A DNA stretch of 27,382 nucleotides from a virus, in the IMG/VR virus record IMGVR_UViG_3300036760_000324, positions 1-27,382 of that record, one strand, 5' to 3'. The first letter of the stretch is position 1. The number at the start of each line of letters is the position of its first letter. Under the pieces are notes generated by a model. It had not been told where the DNA came from and did not search any database. It saw only the letters and a program-made list of their open reading frames with translations. This document shows positions 6,049-13,498 of this stretch, in pieces. The translations under genes and the position numbers were made by a program.

Positions 6049-6230
6049 CGATCCGCGTCAAGATCTACGTCGATGGTCAGATGAAGAAGGTCTTCACGAC
6101 CGACATCAGTGAGGACGAACACATCGGTCTCCAGAACACGCTGGTGATCCCTGTCTGCGGTCGTGAGATCGCGGAGTCTCGGGGTTCGTGGTCCAGGGAC
6201 GTGCGCTGGGAGATAGAGGTGATCAGGTGA
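6045..6230 (+). CDS. small protein of unknown function (61 aa)
   Basis: ATG at 6045 overlaps the preceding TGA (ATGA). The product starts MTIRVKIYVDGQMKKVF and reads as an alternating beta-strand protein with one Cys and a basic/acidic mix, ending W-E-I-E-V-I-R. No known motif was recognised. The tight stop/start overlaps on both sides are the main support for it being a gene. Confidence 0.55.
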   Translation: MTIRVKIYVDGQMKKVFTTDISEDEHIGLQNTLVIPVCGREIAESRGSWSRDVRWEIEVIR

Positions 6231-6451
6231 GTAAGGCCGATGGCAAAGACGGCACGCTCTGCGAGTGCGGTGGTTGGGTTGACTACACTGACCTAGGTTC
6301 CGTCTTCCATCATGAACACAAGGGACTTCCCGAACCGTGGGGAGTGGAGGGTAAGCGCATGAATGGCCTCGAGATGAAGTGCAGCTCGTGTAATCACGGC
6401 GGAACGTTCCGCGGTGAGAAGTGCACAACGTGCGGGGTAGACGTACTGTGA
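6227..6451 (+). CDS. small multi-cysteine protein, likely zinc-binding (74 aa)
   Basis: GTG at 6227 overlaps the preceding TGA. Three Cys pairs are visible: C-E-C near residue 12, C-S-S-C near 53 and C-T-T-C near 67, plus a His pair in FHHEH. This pattern fits one or two zinc ribbons. It is followed by the DNA polymerase gene, again with a GTGA overlap. Function is unknown; a DNA- or polymerase-binding accessory is possible but not shown. Confidence 0.6.
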   Translation: MSKADGKDGTLCECGGWVDYTDLGSVFHHEHKGLPEPWGVEGKRMNGLEMKCSSCNHGGTFRGEKCTTCGVDVL

Positions 6452-8634
6452 GGTTTCTCGACTCTGAGACAGCTGGGTTCGTAGGACCCGCCGTCATCTG
6501 GCAGCACGCGATCGACAACGATCCGATCCAGATCCACCACGTGTGGCGGCGACCGGTCCGTGAGACCCTGCAGCTCTTGGAGGACTTCACTGGTGAGTCG
6601 ATCTGCGGGTTCAACCTGACGTTCGACTGGTTCCACGCTAACAAAGACTACAACATCTTCCGTCACTTCAAGGATCTGTCGGACCCACCCACCATCGCGG
6701 AGTTCCGTGCCAATGAGCTCAAAGGAAGTCGTGAAGCGCTCTGCCTCAAACCTGCTAGTGCTCTCGACCTCTACCTGTATGCTCTGCGAGGGCCGATGCA
6801 GGTGCTTATGGACCGCGATCCAATCGTTATCAGACGGGTGCCGAAGCTACTCGCCCCTCTTCTCTGTGAAGAACTGGCCCGACTCGTCCACTTCGACAAG
6901 ATCCACTTCAAGTTCGGCAAGGACTGGTACGTCAGTCCGGAGTCCAAGGATCCCGACTTCCCTGATATTGTCCTGGCCTTCGGAGCCACCGCCGCTCTGA
7001 AGCCGATCATTCAGCACGTCTTCGGGATCGAGACCATCGACTTCCCGCTCCCGCAAGAGCTGCGCACCACGGACGACAAGAAGAACCAGTACTTCCCGTG
7101 GAGCGTCAAGCGTCAGTGGCCGGATAAGCTTCCCGGTCTGATCAACTACTGGGAGACCAACAAGAGGGCAATCGAGTATGCCACAGAAGACGTCGAACAC
7201 CTTCGAAGGCTATGGTATCATTGGGGACGACCCGAAGCCGGGGATGATGACTCTATCCTCGCTTGCGCAGTCGCTGCAACAAGGTGGAAGGGATTCAATC
7301 TCGATCGAGACAGAGCCCTCGCCCTCTACAAGTCCCAACTGGACCTCGCCCGATCAAGTGTCCGCTCTCCTACGGCAGTTCGATCCGGGCTTCTGCCACT
7401 GCTGTCGGACGTCGAGAAGCTCGTCGTCCAAGACACGCGCGCTGAGACTCTTGAGCAGCTGGTTCACTGGAATGTCGACGGATCCCATACGGGAGGCTTG
7501 GACGACGGTACTGCGATCGTCGGAGATCATCCTGCTGCGAAATATGCTGCAGGAGTCATTGGTGCCCGGACTGCCGAAAAGCGTGCTAACCTCGCCGGTA
7601 AGCTCTGGCGAGTTGGAAGCTTTCATCCGGATTTCAAGATACTTGGGGCGAAGTCCGCTCGAATGTCTGGAGCTGGTGGTCTCAATGCACACGGCATTGA
7701 TAACTGGGGACCCATGCGCGCCGTGTTTCCTTTCGCATTCCCCGGCGAGGGATTTTCTGGAGGAGACTTCGATTCCTTCGAGCCTAACATAGGCTGCGCG
7801 GTTTACGGCGACGTCAACCTCGAGCGAGACCTGAAGTCCGGCAGGAAGATCCACGGTCTCTTCGGTGAGATGGCGTACGAGCTAGACTACTCAATCATCG
7901 TGGCCAACAAGGCCGCTGGCTCACTCTACGACCGTGCTAAGAAGGGTTACCTCGCGTGGTCTTACGGCGGGCAGGCGAAGAAGATCGCCACCGTGCTCGA
8001 CAAGCAGGAGAAGGAGATCACCGCCTTCTTCACGCGGATGGGGCAGCGCTATCCCCAGATGCTAGCGTACCGTGAACGTCGCGCCATGGAGTTCTGCTCC
8101 ATGCGGCAGCCGCACGGCATCGGTACCCGCGTAGTCTGGCACAAGCCCGCGGAGTACGTTAGCTCCCTGCTGGGTGACAAGCGGTACTTCACGTTGGAGA
8201 ACCAGACCTGCGAGGCGCTGTTCAACCTAGCGCAGGAGATGCCGCGGGAGTTCATGGAGCTTGGGAGGTTCCAGGTCAAGCGGCGCGATCGTACGCAGAC
8301 CGCGACCGGAGCCTGTCAGAGCGCTCTCTACGCGGCTGCGTTCGGGATCCAAGGCTCGAACATGCGAGCCGCGCTGAACCACGAGATCCAGTCCACCGGT
8401 GCGCGTATCACCAAGGCGACGCAGCGCCGAGTCTGGGATCTCCAACCGTGCGGCATCCACGCGTGGCGTGTCCGTATCATGCAGGTCCACGACGAACTCC
8501 TCGTAGTCCACGACAACATCGCTGAGGCTGTCTACATCGCCGTGATGAACAGCATCGAGCATTTCAAACGCGTGGTCCCACTCCTGGCCATCACCTGGCG
8601 CAAGGAACTTCCCGATTGGAGCTACATGAAATGA
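6448..8634 (+). CDS. polA-like: family A DNA polymerase with 3'-5' exonuclease
   Basis: 728 aa from GTG 6448, overlapping the preceding TGA. The proofreading exonuclease is intact: FLDSE (D5, E7), FNLTFD (D60) and YATED (Y244, D248). There is no N-terminal 5'-3' nuclease domain, as usual for phage enzymes. Polymerase motifs follow: ARMSGAGGLNAHGI (404-417, equivalent of the T-G-R-L-S...N-L-Q-N-I-P region), motif A GGDFDSFEPNI (438-448, D440 and E445), motif B with RAKKGYLAWSYGG (496-508) and motif C VHDELLV (680-686). It should copy the phage genome. Motif A lacks the usual Y-S-Q-I (D-F-D-S-F-E), and ungapped alignment on the motif B YG places Leu502 where E. coli has Phe762 and T7 has Tyr526. 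It is embedded in the helicase-ligase gene train. Confidence 0.92.
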   Translation: MRFLDSETAGFVGPAVIWQHAIDNDPIQIHHVWRRPVRETLQLLEDFTGESICGFNLTFDWFHANKDYNIFRHFKDLSDPPTIAEFRANELKGSREALCLKPASALDLYLYALRGPMQVLMDRDPIVIRRVPKLLAPLLCEELARLVHFDKIHFKFGKDWYVSPESKDPDFPDIVLAFGATAALKPIIQHVFGIETIDFPLPQELRTTDDKKNQYFPWSVKRQWPDKLPGLINYWETNKRAIEYATEDVEHLRRLWYHWGRPEAGDDDSILACAVAATRWKGFNLDRDRALALYKSQLDLARSSVRSPTAVRSGLLPLLSDVEKLVVQDTRAETLEQLVHWNVDGSHTGGLDDGTAIVGDHPAAKYAAGVIGARTAEKRANLAGKLWRVGSFHPDFKILGAKSARMSGAGGLNAHGIDNWGPMRAVFPFAFPGEGFSGGDFDSFEPNIGCAVYGDVNLERDLKSGRKIHGLFGEMAYELDYSIIVANKAAGSLYDRAKKGYLAWSYGGQAKKIATVLDKQEKEITAFFTRMGQRYPQMLAYRERRAMEFCSMRQPHGIGTRVVWHKPAEYVSSLLGDKRYFTLENQTCEALFNLAQEMPREFMELGRFQVKRRDRTQTATGACQSALYAAAFGIQGSNMRAALNHEIQSTGARITKATQRRVWDLQPCGIHAWRVRIMQVHDELLVVHDNIAEAVYIAVMNSIEHFKRVVPLLAITWRKELPDWSYMK

Positions 8635-8921
8635 GCAAACCACTGATCGAAGTCAAGTCCGTCAACGCAGATGGCGTCTTCACGAGGATCACGCTCGACT
8701 TCGATGCGATCTTCGGGATGTCACCTCACCAGTCGAAGGTCCGGCTCGAGGCAGGACCGCAGGTGATCAACGGAGCGATCCTGATGTTCAAGAACGGGAA
8801 GGAGATGTTCGTCACCAACTCGTACGAGGAACTCTCCGACCAGTGGATCAAGCTCACCCACCCGTGCGTCAACACGTCCTACAAGTGCGGCAAGTGTGGC
8901 TTCAGTTGTGTGGACTCATGA
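8631..8921 (+). CDS. small protein with C-terminal zinc knuckle (96 aa)
   Basis: ATG at 8631 overlaps the polymerase stop (ATGA), so translation is probably coupled to it. The first 75 residues look like mixed beta strands without a known motif. The end, YKCGKCGFSC, holds three cysteines in C-x2-C-x3-C, with another Cys about 9 residues before, enough for a zinc site. The ending resembles that of the 66-aa product at 5,848-6,048. Function unknown. Confidence 0.6.
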   Translation: MSKPLIEVKSVNADGVFTRITLDFDAIFGMSPHQSKVRLEAGPQVINGAILMFKNGKEMFVTNSYEELSDQWIKLTHPCVNTSYKCGKCGFSCVDS

Positions 8922-9202
8922 ACAGATACGCGGTGCTCCTCGAGAAGCAGTCCAAGGATGGTGACACCAAGACCCGCTGGTGCATCGCCGGATCTCGCAA
9001 GCATGACATCGACTACGTCGAGGCCACGTGCAACATCAAGGGCAAGCAGTTCGGTGTCACGAAGAACGGTGGACCCGTGGCGTTCATCGCTCAGGCCATC
9101 GTGATCTGGGAGACGGCGGAAGACAAGCTCGACGCTGAGACCCGCGCGATCATCGAGAAATGGGCGAACGGTGACTTCGTCATCGATGCGAGTACCGCAT
9201 GA
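8918..9202 (+). CDS. unknown 94-aa protein
   Basis: ATG at 8918 overlaps the upstream TGA. The product begins MNRYAVLLEKQSKDGD, has two isolated cysteines, and ends in an acidic helix (EDKLDAETRAIIEKWANGD). No recognised motif or membrane segment. Its end overlaps the ligase start (ATGA). Kept as a real gene because of the continuous overlap chain and coding-like composition. Confidence 0.55.
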   Translation: MNRYAVLLEKQSKDGDTKTRWCIAGSRKHDIDYVEATCNIKGKQFGVTKNGGPVAFIAQAIVIWETAEDKLDAETRAIIEKWANGDFVIDASTA

Positions 9203-10131
9203 ACTTCGAACCGATGCTCGCCCAATCGCTGGACTACGAGTACCACGAGGAAACCCTCGAGCCGAAGTTCACCGAGCAGCAGTTCCAATGGGACGCTGAG
9301 GTCAAGCTCGACGGGATCCGCATGCTCGTATACATCGAGCCGAACTGCAACAACTCCCGTGCCCTGACCCGTGTGAAGGGGAAGCACACTGGGGCATACG
9401 CGAACAAAGGTCCACATCTCGCGTGGCTTCGAACAGATGGGTTGGTTGATGATCTCACGGTCCTCGACGGTGAGGTCACGTGGGGCAAGAACTCGCGGAC
9501 CACGATGGAGATCTTAGGGTGCCACGCAAATGAGAGCCTGAGGCGTCAGGTTGAGCTCGGTCCGCTGAAGTTCACCGCATTCGACATCCTCATGGGAGGT
9601 GGTCGGGACTTTCGCTACAAGACCTATGAGCAACGTCGCGACATCCTCCACGCGGTGATGTTCAACCTGAACACCCAGTTTCCCGGCGAGGTTGATTGGG
9701 TGATGCCCGGACCAGCGAAGGCGCTATGGGCAAAGGGTGGCGAAGGCATCATGCTCAAGGAGCCGATGCACAACTACCAGGCTGGATGCCGTTCTCCTTC
9801 CTGGCTCAAGGTCAAACGCTTCAAGAAGTACATCGCCGTGGTGACCGGTTACACGGCCGGCAAGGAAGGTAAGACCGGTCAGATGGTCGGTCTGATGGGG
9901 AGTCTGTGGCTCGGCATGCTAGACCACCGTGGTATCCTGATGCCGGTTGGCGCTGCCGGTACCGGCTTCGGCATGACAGAACGATCTCCGTTGGCGTGGC
10001 CCGTCCGCACAGTTGTGGAAGTGGCCTCATCCGACGTAACCGAGGATGGCAAGCTGTGGCATCCCAGGTTCCTGAAACGACGTCCCGATCTGAGGGTCGA
10101 AGACGCACAACTGTCACAGCTGGGGGTCTGA
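9199..10131 (+). CDS. ATP-dependent DNA ligase
   Basis: 310 aa, ATG overlapping the preceding TGA. The nucleotidyltransferase motifs are all present: motif I VKLDGIR with the adenylated lysine K36, motif III VLDGEV (E92), motif IIIa KFTAFDIL (124-131), motif IV GEGIMLKEP (181-189) and motif V WLKVKRF (202-208). A C-terminal OB-fold-like region ends with W-H-P-R-F-L-K-R-R-P-D (287-297), matching the motif VI area. The length fits the small phage ligases of the T7 type. It seals nicks with ATP during replication and repair and is encoded downstream of the polymerase in the same train. Confidence 0.9.
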   Translation: MNFEPMLAQSLDYEYHEETLEPKFTEQQFQWDAEVKLDGIRMLVYIEPNCNNSRALTRVKGKHTGAYANKGPHLAWLRTDGLVDDLTVLDGEVTWGKNSRTTMEILGCHANESLRRQVELGPLKFTAFDILMGGGRDFRYKTYEQRRDILHAVMFNLNTQFPGEVDWVMPGPAKALWAKGGEGIMLKEPMHNYQAGCRSPSWLKVKRFKKYIAVVTGYTAGKEGKTGQMVGLMGSLWLGMLDHRGILMPVGAAGTGFGMTERSPLAWPVRTVVEVASSDVTEDGKLWHPRFLKRRPDLRVEDAQLSQLGV

Positions 10132-10132
10132 C

Positions 10133-10348
10133 ATGGCGAAGAAGAAGGCTGACCTCGCATCTCTCGAGGTCGAGCTCCGTGACTCATTCCAGAAGTACAG
10201 GCGACGCTTGGACATGCTCACAAGATTCCGCTCCCTGGGCAAGGTGTCGGAAGACGAGGTCTCTTCGTTCGTCACTGCGATGAACGATGACGACGAACTG
10301 ACCGCCCGCAAGGTCATGAAGATCATTGAGGTGCAACGTGGCAGCTGA
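10133..10348 (+). CDS. small basic helical protein (71 aa), function unknown
   Basis: ATG at 10133, one base after the ligase stop. The sequence is rich in Lys, Arg, Glu and Asp and predicted by eye to be helical, with LEVELRDSFQKYRRRLDMLTR as its central helix region split here for description. No cysteines and no motif that I recognise. The next gene begins inside its last 11 bases. Confidence 0.5.
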   Translation: MAKKKADLASLEVELRDSFQKYRRRLDMLTRFRSLGKVSEDEVSSFVTAMNDDDELTARKVMKIIEVQRGS

Positions 10349-10526
10349 CGAGATCATGAAGAAGAACGCCAAGCTGGCGTACCGCTTCTTCGACCTCCCC
10401 GTGGAGGTGCGCTTGGGACAGTACATGGAGTTCGCCCGTCTGTGGGACTCCGGTCGCTACCACGAGGCCGAGCTCATGCTCGAGCGTCTGGAGAAAGCCG
10501 CGAAGGGAGTTCCCGCCGGTGGGTGA
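10338..10526 (+). CDS. unknown 62-aa protein
   Basis: GTG at 10338 is chosen because it overlaps the end of the preceding gene; ATG 10356 is an alternative and would give 56 aa. The product is helical and charged, with FFDLPVEVRLGQYMEFARLW in the middle and an Ala/Lys/Gly end. Its stop overlaps the start of the glycosyltransferase-like gene. No family recognised. Confidence 0.5.
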   Translation: MAADEIMKKNAKLAYRFFDLPVEVRLGQYMEFARLWDSGRYHEAELMLERLEKAAKGVPAGG

Positions 10527-11379
10527 GATCCACGTCACCATGCCGATGGGGATCGGTGACTGTCACTGGACCCTCATGAAGATGAGAGGGTTCCGGAAGC
10601 ACGTCGCCCCTCACAAGGTGATTGCCCACATCGCGCACGGGGAGCACCACAAGTCCACGGAGTTCGTGAAGCTCACACCGTTCTTCGACGACGTGGTGGA
10701 GGACCGCAACGCGCTTCGCGGGGTTCCGAACGAGCATCAGGACCCCAAGTGGTCCACGCTCGACGGATCCCACAACTGGAACGGGTTCGACTTCTGTCTG
10801 CAGGCGAACGGTCACCTCGAGCGGGGAGAACCCATCGAGACCTGGTTGCCGGAGATCCCGGAGATCGACTACCAGTACCCGATCAGACTCCCGCTGCTAC
10901 TCAGGGACATGATGGCCCCGCGGATCCTGCTCTACCCGTCAGGCACCGGACCGAACAACGGCTTCCGAACCGGGTGGCACAGGGATCAGTGGCAACCGAT
11001 CCTCGAGGTCCTCAACTTCCATGGCTACCGACCGACGTTCGTGGGAGCGAACACCCGGGATGACATGGAGTACATGCACTCCCTCAACCTGAAGGGAGAC
11101 TTCGAGAACCTGGTCGGGCAGACGACGCTAGAGCAGTACCTGACCCTGATCCACTGGTGCAAGGTCTGGTTCGGTCTCAACTCCGGCGGCGGGATCATGG
11201 CCGGAGCGATGCGGCGCCGTACAATCGTGCTGTGGAGCGACGTGACGTACGGTGGTCTGCTCCACCCGAAGATGCAACGAAGCTGGGTCGGCGACGCCCC
11301 AGACTACCACACCTTCTCCTACAGGTCTCCGGACATGGAGACCAAGGCGATGGCCAAACTCCTGGAGGTGCTGAAGTGA
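10519..11379 (+). CDS. glycosyltransferase family 9-like protein
   Basis: 286 aa, GTG start overlapping the previous gene by 8 bp. GT9 (heptosyltransferase-like, GT-B fold) features are visible: the N-terminal M-P-M-G-I-G-D (8-14) with the Gly-rich turn, ILLYPSGTG (136-144) at the start of the nucleotide-sugar domain, W-x-x-I-L-E-V-L with G170 after, and FGLNSGGGIMAGAM (218-231), the counterpart of the D-S-G-x-x-H-x-A segment, here with Asn for Asp. In bacteria these enzymes add sugars to lipopolysaccharide. In a phage the acceptor could be modified DNA, a virion protein or host surface glycan; nothing in the window decides this. It closes the replication-gene strand, just before another candidate glycosyltransferase on the opposite strand. 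Confidence 0.6.
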   Translation: MGEIHVTMPMGIGDCHWTLMKMRGFRKHVAPHKVIAHIAHGEHHKSTEFVKLTPFFDDVVEDRNALRGVPNEHQDPKWSTLDGSHNWNGFDFCLQANGHLERGEPIETWLPEIPEIDYQYPIRLPLLLRDMMAPRILLYPSGTGPNNGFRTGWHRDQWQPILEVLNFHGYRPTFVGANTRDDMEYMHSLNLKGDFENLVGQTTLEQYLTLIHWCKVWFGLNSGGGIMAGAMRRRTIVLWSDVTYGGLLHPKMQRSWVGDAPDYHTFSYRSPDMETKAMAKLLEVLK

Positions 11380-11678
11380 AGAAGGACAAGCTGATGGGGC
11401 GGTTCCGGGGTTGCTACCCGGTTCTGCAACGCTGCGGCATCACGGTCGAGAAGATCGCGATCGCAGAGAAGGCCATCGCAGGACTCGACGGTCCTGGCCT
11501 GTCGAAGAAGCACAAGTGGCTGCACCACGTCGAGATCGCGTGCAAGCACGAGGCGGAGCACTACGCCGATCTCACGCCGAAGGCGTGGCTCAATCTGGCG
11601 ATGCTGTCTCCCGGCAGCGAGGACATCAAGAAGCTCAGGCACTACCGGAAGCTGGTCAAGGTCGCGTTCAAGTCGTAG
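11376..11678 (+). CDS. basic unknown protein (100 aa)
   Basis: GTG at 11376 overlaps the GT9-like stop (GTGA). The product is Lys/Arg/His-rich, with W-L-H-H-V-E-I-A-C-K-H-E-A-E-H-Y near residues 45-60 and a C-terminus of K-L-V-K-V-A-F-K-S. The His/Glu helix is notable but matches no metal-enzyme motif I can name. It is the last plus-strand gene of this half; its stop lies inside the end of the convergent minus-strand gene. Confidence 0.55.
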   Translation: MKKDKLMGRFRGCYPVLQRCGITVEKIAIAEKAIAGLDGPGLSKKHKWLHHVEIACKHEAEHYADLTPKAWLNLAMLSPGSEDIKKLRHYRKLVKVAFKS

Positions 11679-12459
11679 GGGAGGTTTCGACCTTCCCGGT
11701 GGCCCGGGGTTTGGTGAGTCGCTGTTGACCCTCCAAGTTGCCGGCACTCCCGCCCCGGTGCCACCAAACCAGGTTCAGCTGATGGATCAGCGCAACCCGG
11801 TCGATGTTGTCGTTCACCGTCTTGTAGTTCCCCTCGGAACCAGGTCGCGGAGGAAGCTGGAGACTCTGGGCGTAGTCATCCTTGCCGGAGTCGTAGCCGT
11901 CGAACCCGACCATGACGAACGTCTTGATGCCCATCACGCCGGACATGATCTCCAAGGCGACGGGCGCCGTCTCGTATCCCGGCGAAGCGTGTTGTCCCCA
12001 CTCCCACACCGCCATATCTTTGAATGCCTGGTGGGACTGCTTCGGTTCGACGCACGCGACTGACTGCACGCGTCCCTGCGCGAGCTTGATCAGCGGTCCG
12101 TCGTCCAGCGCGAAGACGTACTTGCAGGGGTAGTGCAGTCCCGCCTCGTTGATCCCGATCGGGATGACGTGCCAGCGGTGACGCTTGCCCTCGACGAGGA
12201 AGCGGTCGAGTGAGGGACCCTTGCCCAGCATGAGCCCGACCATGCCCTCGTGGACATTCTTGTACTTCATGATGTCCAGGCGCTTGAACTCGCCGGGAGC
12301 CATCTCACGCCAGCGGAGTTCGCCAGGTCGAACCCTGAGCATAGTACGATCGAGGAACTCCTCGACCATCTTGTTCTCTTTTGTGAGCCAGATCGTTCCG
12401 TCTTCGTCCCGGCGAAGACCGTCACAGTTCCGGCATCCTGGGAGATCGACCCTGCTCAT
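11668..12459 (-). CDS. DUF115-like (MptE/sialyltransferase-like) candidate glycosyltransferase
   Basis: 263 aa, ATG overlapping the upstream stop (ATGA). The central region has GLMLGKGPSLD (75-85), which resembles the nucleotide-binding N-terminus of the DUF115/Rossmann-like group (G-x-G-P-S-L), followed by IPIGINEAGLHYPCKYVFALDD (99-120, described in parts: IGINEA, then a P-x-K-Y-V strand ending in DD) and FVMVGFDGYD (181-190), like the L-V-G-x-D segment of that group. The N-terminus has a C-x2-C (C9, C12). These proteins transfer sugars or pyrophosphate groups. It is the last gene of the minus-strand tail operon and converges with the GT9-like module. Family call is moderate; specificity unknown. 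Confidence 0.5.
   Translation of the reverse strand: MSRVDLPGCRNCDGLRRDEDGTIWLTKENKMVEEFLDRTMLRVRPGELRWREMAPGEFKRLDIMKYKNVHEGMVGLMLGKGPSLDRFLVEGKRHRWHVIPIGINEAGLHYPCKYVFALDDGPLIKLAQGRVQSVACVEPKQSHQAFKDMAVWEWGQHASPGYETAPVALEIMSGVMGIKTFVMVGFDGYDSGKDDYAQSLQLPPRPGSEGNYKTVNDNIDRVALIHQLNLVWWHRGGSAGNLEGQQRLTKPRATGKVETSPTT
11678..11697 (+). terminator. TTCG-loop hairpin at the convergent junction
   Basis: GGGGAGGT (11678-11685) pairs with ACCTTCCC (11690-11697), one pair being G-T, around a TTCG tetraloop; the closing pair is T-A. It begins at the last base of the plus-strand stop codon. No T-run follows. A UUCG-loop stem at the end of the replication operon is a plausible terminator for plus-strand transcripts; in the minus-strand RNA the G-T pair becomes an A-C mismatch. 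Confidence 0.4.
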
Positions 12460-12731
12460 TCTGCCACTCCATTCGTGAGGTAACCGTGCCAGTGGGACGG
12501 ACCGCCCTTGAACTCTTTCGCATCTATGCTGGGAGTGAGTGTCAAGAGCGGAAACTCTCCCTCAGCGTGCCAGATGAAGTTGTCGTCGTCGATCCTGAAT
12601 GCCGGACGATCCCTTACGAACCTCGCCATGACGCAGTCACCGTCACCCTTCGGGCAGGTGAACACCACGGCCTCGTAACCCTCATGGTGGGTGAGGTGTG
12701 CGCTAGGATCTTCAGCTAGAACTACCCTCAC
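12456..12731 (-). CDS. DUF6527-like phage protein (91 aa)
   Basis: GTG at 12731 overlaps the TGA of the upstream gene. Visible features fit what I remember of DUF6527: an early FTCPKGDG, then FIWHAEGEF, LTLTPSI (64-70) and HWHGYLTNG (80-88), the counterpart of W-x-x-x-G-x-x-x-x-P-T-x-x-P-S-I and C-H-x-x-x-x-x-G. The Cys and His residues could bind a metal. The family has no established function. It is coupled to genes on both sides and is encoded downstream of the tail tip genes. Confidence 0.5.
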   Translation of the reverse strand: MRVVLAEDPSAHLTHHEGYEAVVFTCPKGDGDCVMARFVRDRPAFRIDDDNFIWHAEGEFPLLTLTPSIDAKEFKGGPSHWHGYLTNGVAE

Positions 12732-13498
12732 AGATCCGCCGGAGTGGGTGGTGCAACGTAGCCGCCCTGACCCCTGTATGGACAACCAACCTGGTTTGGC
12801 GCGTTGGCAAGACCGTTGAAACAAGCAAAGGTCGGGTTCCACCCGCGGTACGCTAGCAGATCGGTTCCGATCCCCGCGGCGAATGCCGGCCAGTTGAGGT
12901 TCCCGGCTTGATCTTCGACATGGTAAAGTGGATTTCCGTAACCGACCTCGACTTGGAAGTGGATTGGGAACCAGGTGTCCTGGTTGCCGCCAGTGAAGAG
13001 GTACTGGTTGTTGTAGCGGATGATCAGGTTACCACCACCCAACCCCAACGCGAACCCGTTTCCGATCCGCGTGAACCCTTGGTTACCTTGCATAATCGCG
13101 CTAATCACGCCAGAGGGTGCGGGACTTGGTTGGGTCGTCCCATAGTACGCGATCATGTAACCACCACGCCAGAGTCCTCTCACCCGCCAGGAGTTGTAGC
13201 ACGAGTCATCACCTACCAGTACCGCCTGTGTGAAGTACTGCGTCAGATCGGCGTTGGCCATGTTGTCGACCCAAAGGTTCGACCACGTGAACGAGCCCAA
13301 CACCGCGGGTCCCGGACCGAGCTCCAAATTGAATGGCGTGTTCTCGAAGTACTGGTAGTAGTCCTCAGCGATCAGCCGCTTGCCGGTGAGAGCCCAGATC
13401 TCTTCCGCGGTCGGGATGTGGAGCGGCTCGTTCTCCCGTGCCGCGAGGAGGTGCGTGACCTCGTCAAGGTACTTCTCTTTGGAGACGTGGATCGCCAT
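12728..13498 (-). CDS. unknown tail-operon protein, Gly/Tyr-rich (256 aa)
   Basis: ATG at 13498 shares one base with the TAA of the upstream hub-like gene. An N-terminal helical part (LDEVTHLLAARE, then PTAEEIWALTGKR) is followed by a Gly-, Asn- and aromatic-rich part (for example FALGLGGGNLIIRYNNQYLF) and a Pro/Gly-rich end. No signal peptide, coiled coil or enzyme motif. The composition and location after the hub-like protein suggest a virion component, such as a tail tip or baseplate part, but I recognise no family. Confidence 0.5.
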   Translation of the reverse strand: MAIHVSKEKYLDEVTHLLAARENEPLHIPTAEEIWALTGKRLIAEDYYQYFENTPFNLELGPGPAVLGSFTWSNLWVDNMANADLTQYFTQAVLVGDDSCYNSWRVRGLWRGGYMIAYYGTTQPSPAPSGVISAIMQGNQGFTRIGNGFALGLGGGNLIIRYNNQYLFTGGNQDTWFPIHFQVEVGYGNPLYHVEDQAGNLNWPAFAAGIGTDLLAYRGWNPTFACFNGLANAPNQVGCPYRGQGGYVAPPTPADL

